Under the pieces are notes generated by a model that ran no database searches, was not told where the DNA came from, and saw only the letters and a program-made list of their open reading frames with translations. Shown here one piece after another: positions 61,804 through 64,000 of a stretch of 64,000 nt of DNA. A program made the position numbers and the translations under genes. Position 1 is the first letter of the stretch. Every line of letters starts with the position of its first letter. The DNA lies in assembly GCA_030674155.1 (NCBI GenBank), contig CM060326.1, positions 32,915,487-32,979,486 of the forward strand, written 5' to 3'. The stretch comes from Stramonita haemastoma. Lineage: Eukaryota; Mollusca; Gastropoda; Neogastropoda; Muricidae.

Positions 61804-61840
61804 AATAAAATCTTTGTCATTGTCATTGTCATTGTCATTG

Positions 61841-61842
<2 letters not shown>
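61804..61842 (+). other. AATAAA and TCATTG-repeat tail
   Basis: AATAAA at 61804-61809 is followed by TTTGTCATTGTCATTGTCAT-type direct repeats and then a CT tract. It could end the transcript of the 60246 ORF or be the 3' terminus of a retroposon, some of which end in short tandem repeats. Confidence 0.45.
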
Positions 61843-61923
<81 letters not shown>

Positions 61924-61945
61924 CTCTCTCTCTCTCTCTCTCTCT
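61842..61945. repeat. (CT)n microsatellite
   Basis: About 100 bp of CT with a few phase breaks. Confidence 0.95.
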
Positions 61946-61946
61946 T

Positions 61947-62280
61947 AATGGATAGCCTAGTGGTCAGAACATTGCGCTGGCAATTTGACGACCCGGGTTC
62001 GAGTCCGGTCGAGGAAATTTTCTTCCTGGAGTTAACATCAGTGCTGACTCCACTCTCCCCAAAAGTCCTTCGGATGAGACTTTAAACCGAGGCCCCGTGT
62101 GCGAACACACGCAGAACATCTTGCGCACACGTTAAATCCTGTTCCACTTTTCGTAAGAGTAGGCCATCGTGTGCCGGTGGGAACAGATGACAAGATTTAC
62201 AAAACTGCATACACACGGGGACCGGATGAAAAAAAGCACATGATTGCTTATTCTGTTATCCTCGATATAAAAGAATAAAT
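61947..62280 (+). mobile_element. SINE family B copy
   Basis: Full plus copy and a good reference for the family: head GGATAGCCTAGTGGTCAGAA, hairpin ATTGCGCTGGCAAT, B box GGGTTCGAGTCC, core GAGACTTTAAACCGAGGCCC and ATCCTGTTCCACTTTTCGTA. It ends with TTATCCTCGATATAAAAG and an (AAAT)n tail. Confidence 0.9.
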
Positions 62281-62289
62281 AAATAAATA

Positions 62290-62690
62290 AATAAATAATG
62301 GTGAGATTTTTACGTATGCAACCGTTTTTACCCACCATTTACGTAGCCGCATTATTCCGACTCCGGGGTTGATGTCTAAAAACGACACCGGTGTGCATGC
62401 GTTTTTATTTTTGTTATCCGTTCTTCCACCAGCATGCAATGGTCTACTCTTCCAAAAGGCACAACGGGCTTTAACGTGTGCGCAAAGTGCCCCGTGATCA
62501 CGCACGGGGCCTCGGTCAATAGTCTCACCCAAAAGACTTTTGGGGGAATAGAGTCGGCACTGATGTTAACGCCAGAGCAAAGATCCCTATGAACGGATGT
62601 TTCGGTGGTGGCTTGAACCCAGGCTCGATCCCGGGTGGTCAAACTGTGAGTGCAACGCTCTAACCACTACAACCACTATGCCCTGTAATT
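62290..62690 (-). mobile_element. SINE with D-like body, reverse
   Basis: Low-coordinate end TTACGTATGCAACCG. It contains ACACCGGTGTGCATGCG, TGCAATGGTCTACTCTTCCA and GGCCTCGGTCAATAGTCTCA. The tRNA-like part is in minus sense near 62620-62690 (GCGTTGCACTCACAGTTTG). Confidence 0.6.
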
Positions 62691-62699
62691 TGAGAAACA

Positions 62700-62999
62700 C
62701 CCAAAACGTGCGTCCTGACTGTGTGGTCCTAGTCTTTTTCAATGAACCTATAGCAAACTCAGTCCGGGAAGGAGGTGGCCGGAGTTTGACCCCCCCAATT
62801 CTGATGAGATTTGAACCCACAACCATCCAGCCCGTAACCCATAGCACTAATTACTGTGCCACAGTGGCTGGTTGAGCACTGTTTTAATAATTGGTAGAAA
62901 GCGTGCACTTTAATACGAGAATGCTCTACATTTTGTGCAGAAATCCTAATTTCATCATGCAAAATAGTCCCAGACTTGACTTGATGAATTATATATACA

Positions 63000-63000
<1 letters not shown>
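62700..63000. other. Intergenic, possible tRNA-like SINE head
   Basis: A minus-sense tRNA-like segment near 62805-62875 (GGTTGTGGGTTCAAATCTC and CAGCCACTGTGGCACAG). The rest is unique AT-rich sequence without exons. Confidence 0.4.
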
Positions 63001-63002
<2 letters not shown>

Positions 63003-63098
<96 letters not shown>

Positions 63099-63100
63099 AT
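63003..63100. repeat. (TG)n and (TGTA)n microsatellite
   Basis: TG tract of about 80 bp ending in TGTA repeats. Confidence 0.95.
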
Positions 63101-63233
63101 AACGATTTGTTTTTGAATAATCACTCTGAAAATTACTTGCCTTATATTGAACATATATTTCATAATGTAATTAATGACTCACGGCAAAAAGCAAAGAACA
63201 ACAAACAAAAAAATCACACACAATGTATATTTT

Positions 63234-63272
<39 letters not shown>
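63234..63272. repeat. G homopolymer
   Basis: A run of about 38 G, then GA-rich sequence. Its length in an assembly is unreliable. The tract is G-quadruplex-prone. Confidence 0.95.
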
Positions 63273-63273
<1 letters not shown>

Positions 63274-63450
63274 GAGGAGAGGAGGGGGGAGAGGAGGGGA
63301 GGGGCTGTCCCTGTGAGGATTGTTGCATTGTGACGTAAATTGATTTTTTTTAATCTCCTTTTTCCTTGTATACTGCTTTGTCATTGTAATAGGTGGGTCA
63401 GGTGTTTGTTTTTGGTGCCACTTTGAACAACTTTTTGGGAACCAGTTGAA

Positions 63451-63465
63451 GTGTGTGTGTGTGTG

Positions 63466-63505
<40 letters not shown>

Positions 63506-63635
63506 TGTGTGTGTGTGTGCACGCGCGCTCATGTGTATGTGTATTTGCGCACGCGCGCTCGTGCTCGCGTGTGTGTGTGGGTGTATGCATGTGCGTGTGT
63601 GCATACGCACGTGTGGGAGTGTGTGTGGTCTATCC
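63451..63635. repeat. (TG)n with CGCG interruptions
   Basis: Alternating purine-pyrimidine tract with several GCGCGC segments; Z-DNA-prone. Open frames are repeat translations. Confidence 0.93.
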
Positions 63636-63756
63636 ACAGCTTGTTTGAAAGGAAATGGTGAAGTGAAATTCGTGGGCACGTGGGTAAGGAGCAATACTCA
63701 CCAGGCGGTTTGGGGACGGGAGTCATTAAGTGGGTCAGGTATGACACTTGTTCATT

Positions 63757-64000
63757 GTGATCATTGAAGTTGTTTGGATTGGCCATGGAATAAAGTATGA
63801 TATTGGTAACAGTTGCTGATTGACATGATTGAAGCTGTGTGGATTATTCAAGGAATGAAGCATGGAAACAGTTGTTGATTGACACGATTGAAGCTGTGTG
63901 GATTATCCAAGGAATGAAGCATGGAAACAGTTGTTGATTGACATGATTGAAGCTGTGTGGATTATTCAAGGAATGAAGCATGGAAACAGTTGTTGATTGA
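63757..64000. repeat. 59-bp tandem repeat at the window edge
   Basis: Units start at 63821, 63880 and 63939 (TGACATGATTGAAGCTGTGT, then GGATTATTCAAGGAATGAAG), with a diverged unit before them from about 63757. Neighbouring units differ at one or two bases. The array continues past the window. Confidence 0.93.

Overview
The window looks like nuclear DNA of an invertebrate animal, most likely a mollusc (inference). Short exons with GT..AG introns sit in a matrix of long TG/CA, TA, CT and trinucleotide microsatellites, many minisatellites, and dozens of tRNA-derived SINE copies. No prokaryotic gene organisation is seen. Most long open frames are translations of simple repeats.

Layout. (1) 786-11744, plus strand: seven in-phase exons form the 3' part of a coiled-coil protein gene (244 residues visible, 5' end outside the window). 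(2) 11745-19326: region between two convergent genes, with microsatellites, a 48-bp minisatellite and a TTAA-flanked MITE. (3) 19327-55867, minus strand: a 19-exon gene for a PARP-family ADP-ribosyltransferase of about 1683 residues. In order it has two RRM-like domains, a long disordered RG-rich and coiled-coil region, KH-like modules, an RGG/poly-Gly linker, one macrodomain, an acidic linker and a PARP catalytic domain. The order recalls vertebrate PARP10/PARP14, but the catalytic core reads as H-Y-E as in tankyrase, and it carries a Cys/His-rich insert. Exon phases agree throughout; one base appears to be missing in the last exon. (4) 55868-60245: the presumed promoter of the PARP gene, with STAT-, NF-kB- and IRF-like motifs within about 30 bp, then microsatellites and SINEs. 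(5) 60246-61159, plus strand: a single-exon ORF of unknown function, interrupted at a C7 run, with an AATAAA and a short-repeat tail downstream. (6) 61160-64000: microsatellites, SINEs, a G homopolymer and a 59-bp tandem repeat running off the end.

The most unusual pattern is that tandem repeats in the PARP gene have grown out of splice junctions. A 33-bp array repeats the 5' splice site of exon 7 more than 20 times. A 25-bp array repeats the 3' splice site of exon 13 about 17 times. A 79-bp duplication copies the end and donor of exon 11. In the coiled-coil gene a decayed partial exon copy lies in the intron before its parent. Another array (29 bp) grew from the core of a SINE. Nested mobile elements (a LINE reverse-transcriptase remnant, a SINE, two pogo-like deletion derivatives) fill the introns near the catalytic exons.

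Limits: all calls rest on reading the sequence, splice-phase bookkeeping and remembered family motifs. No database search was possible. Copy numbers of repeats are approximate.
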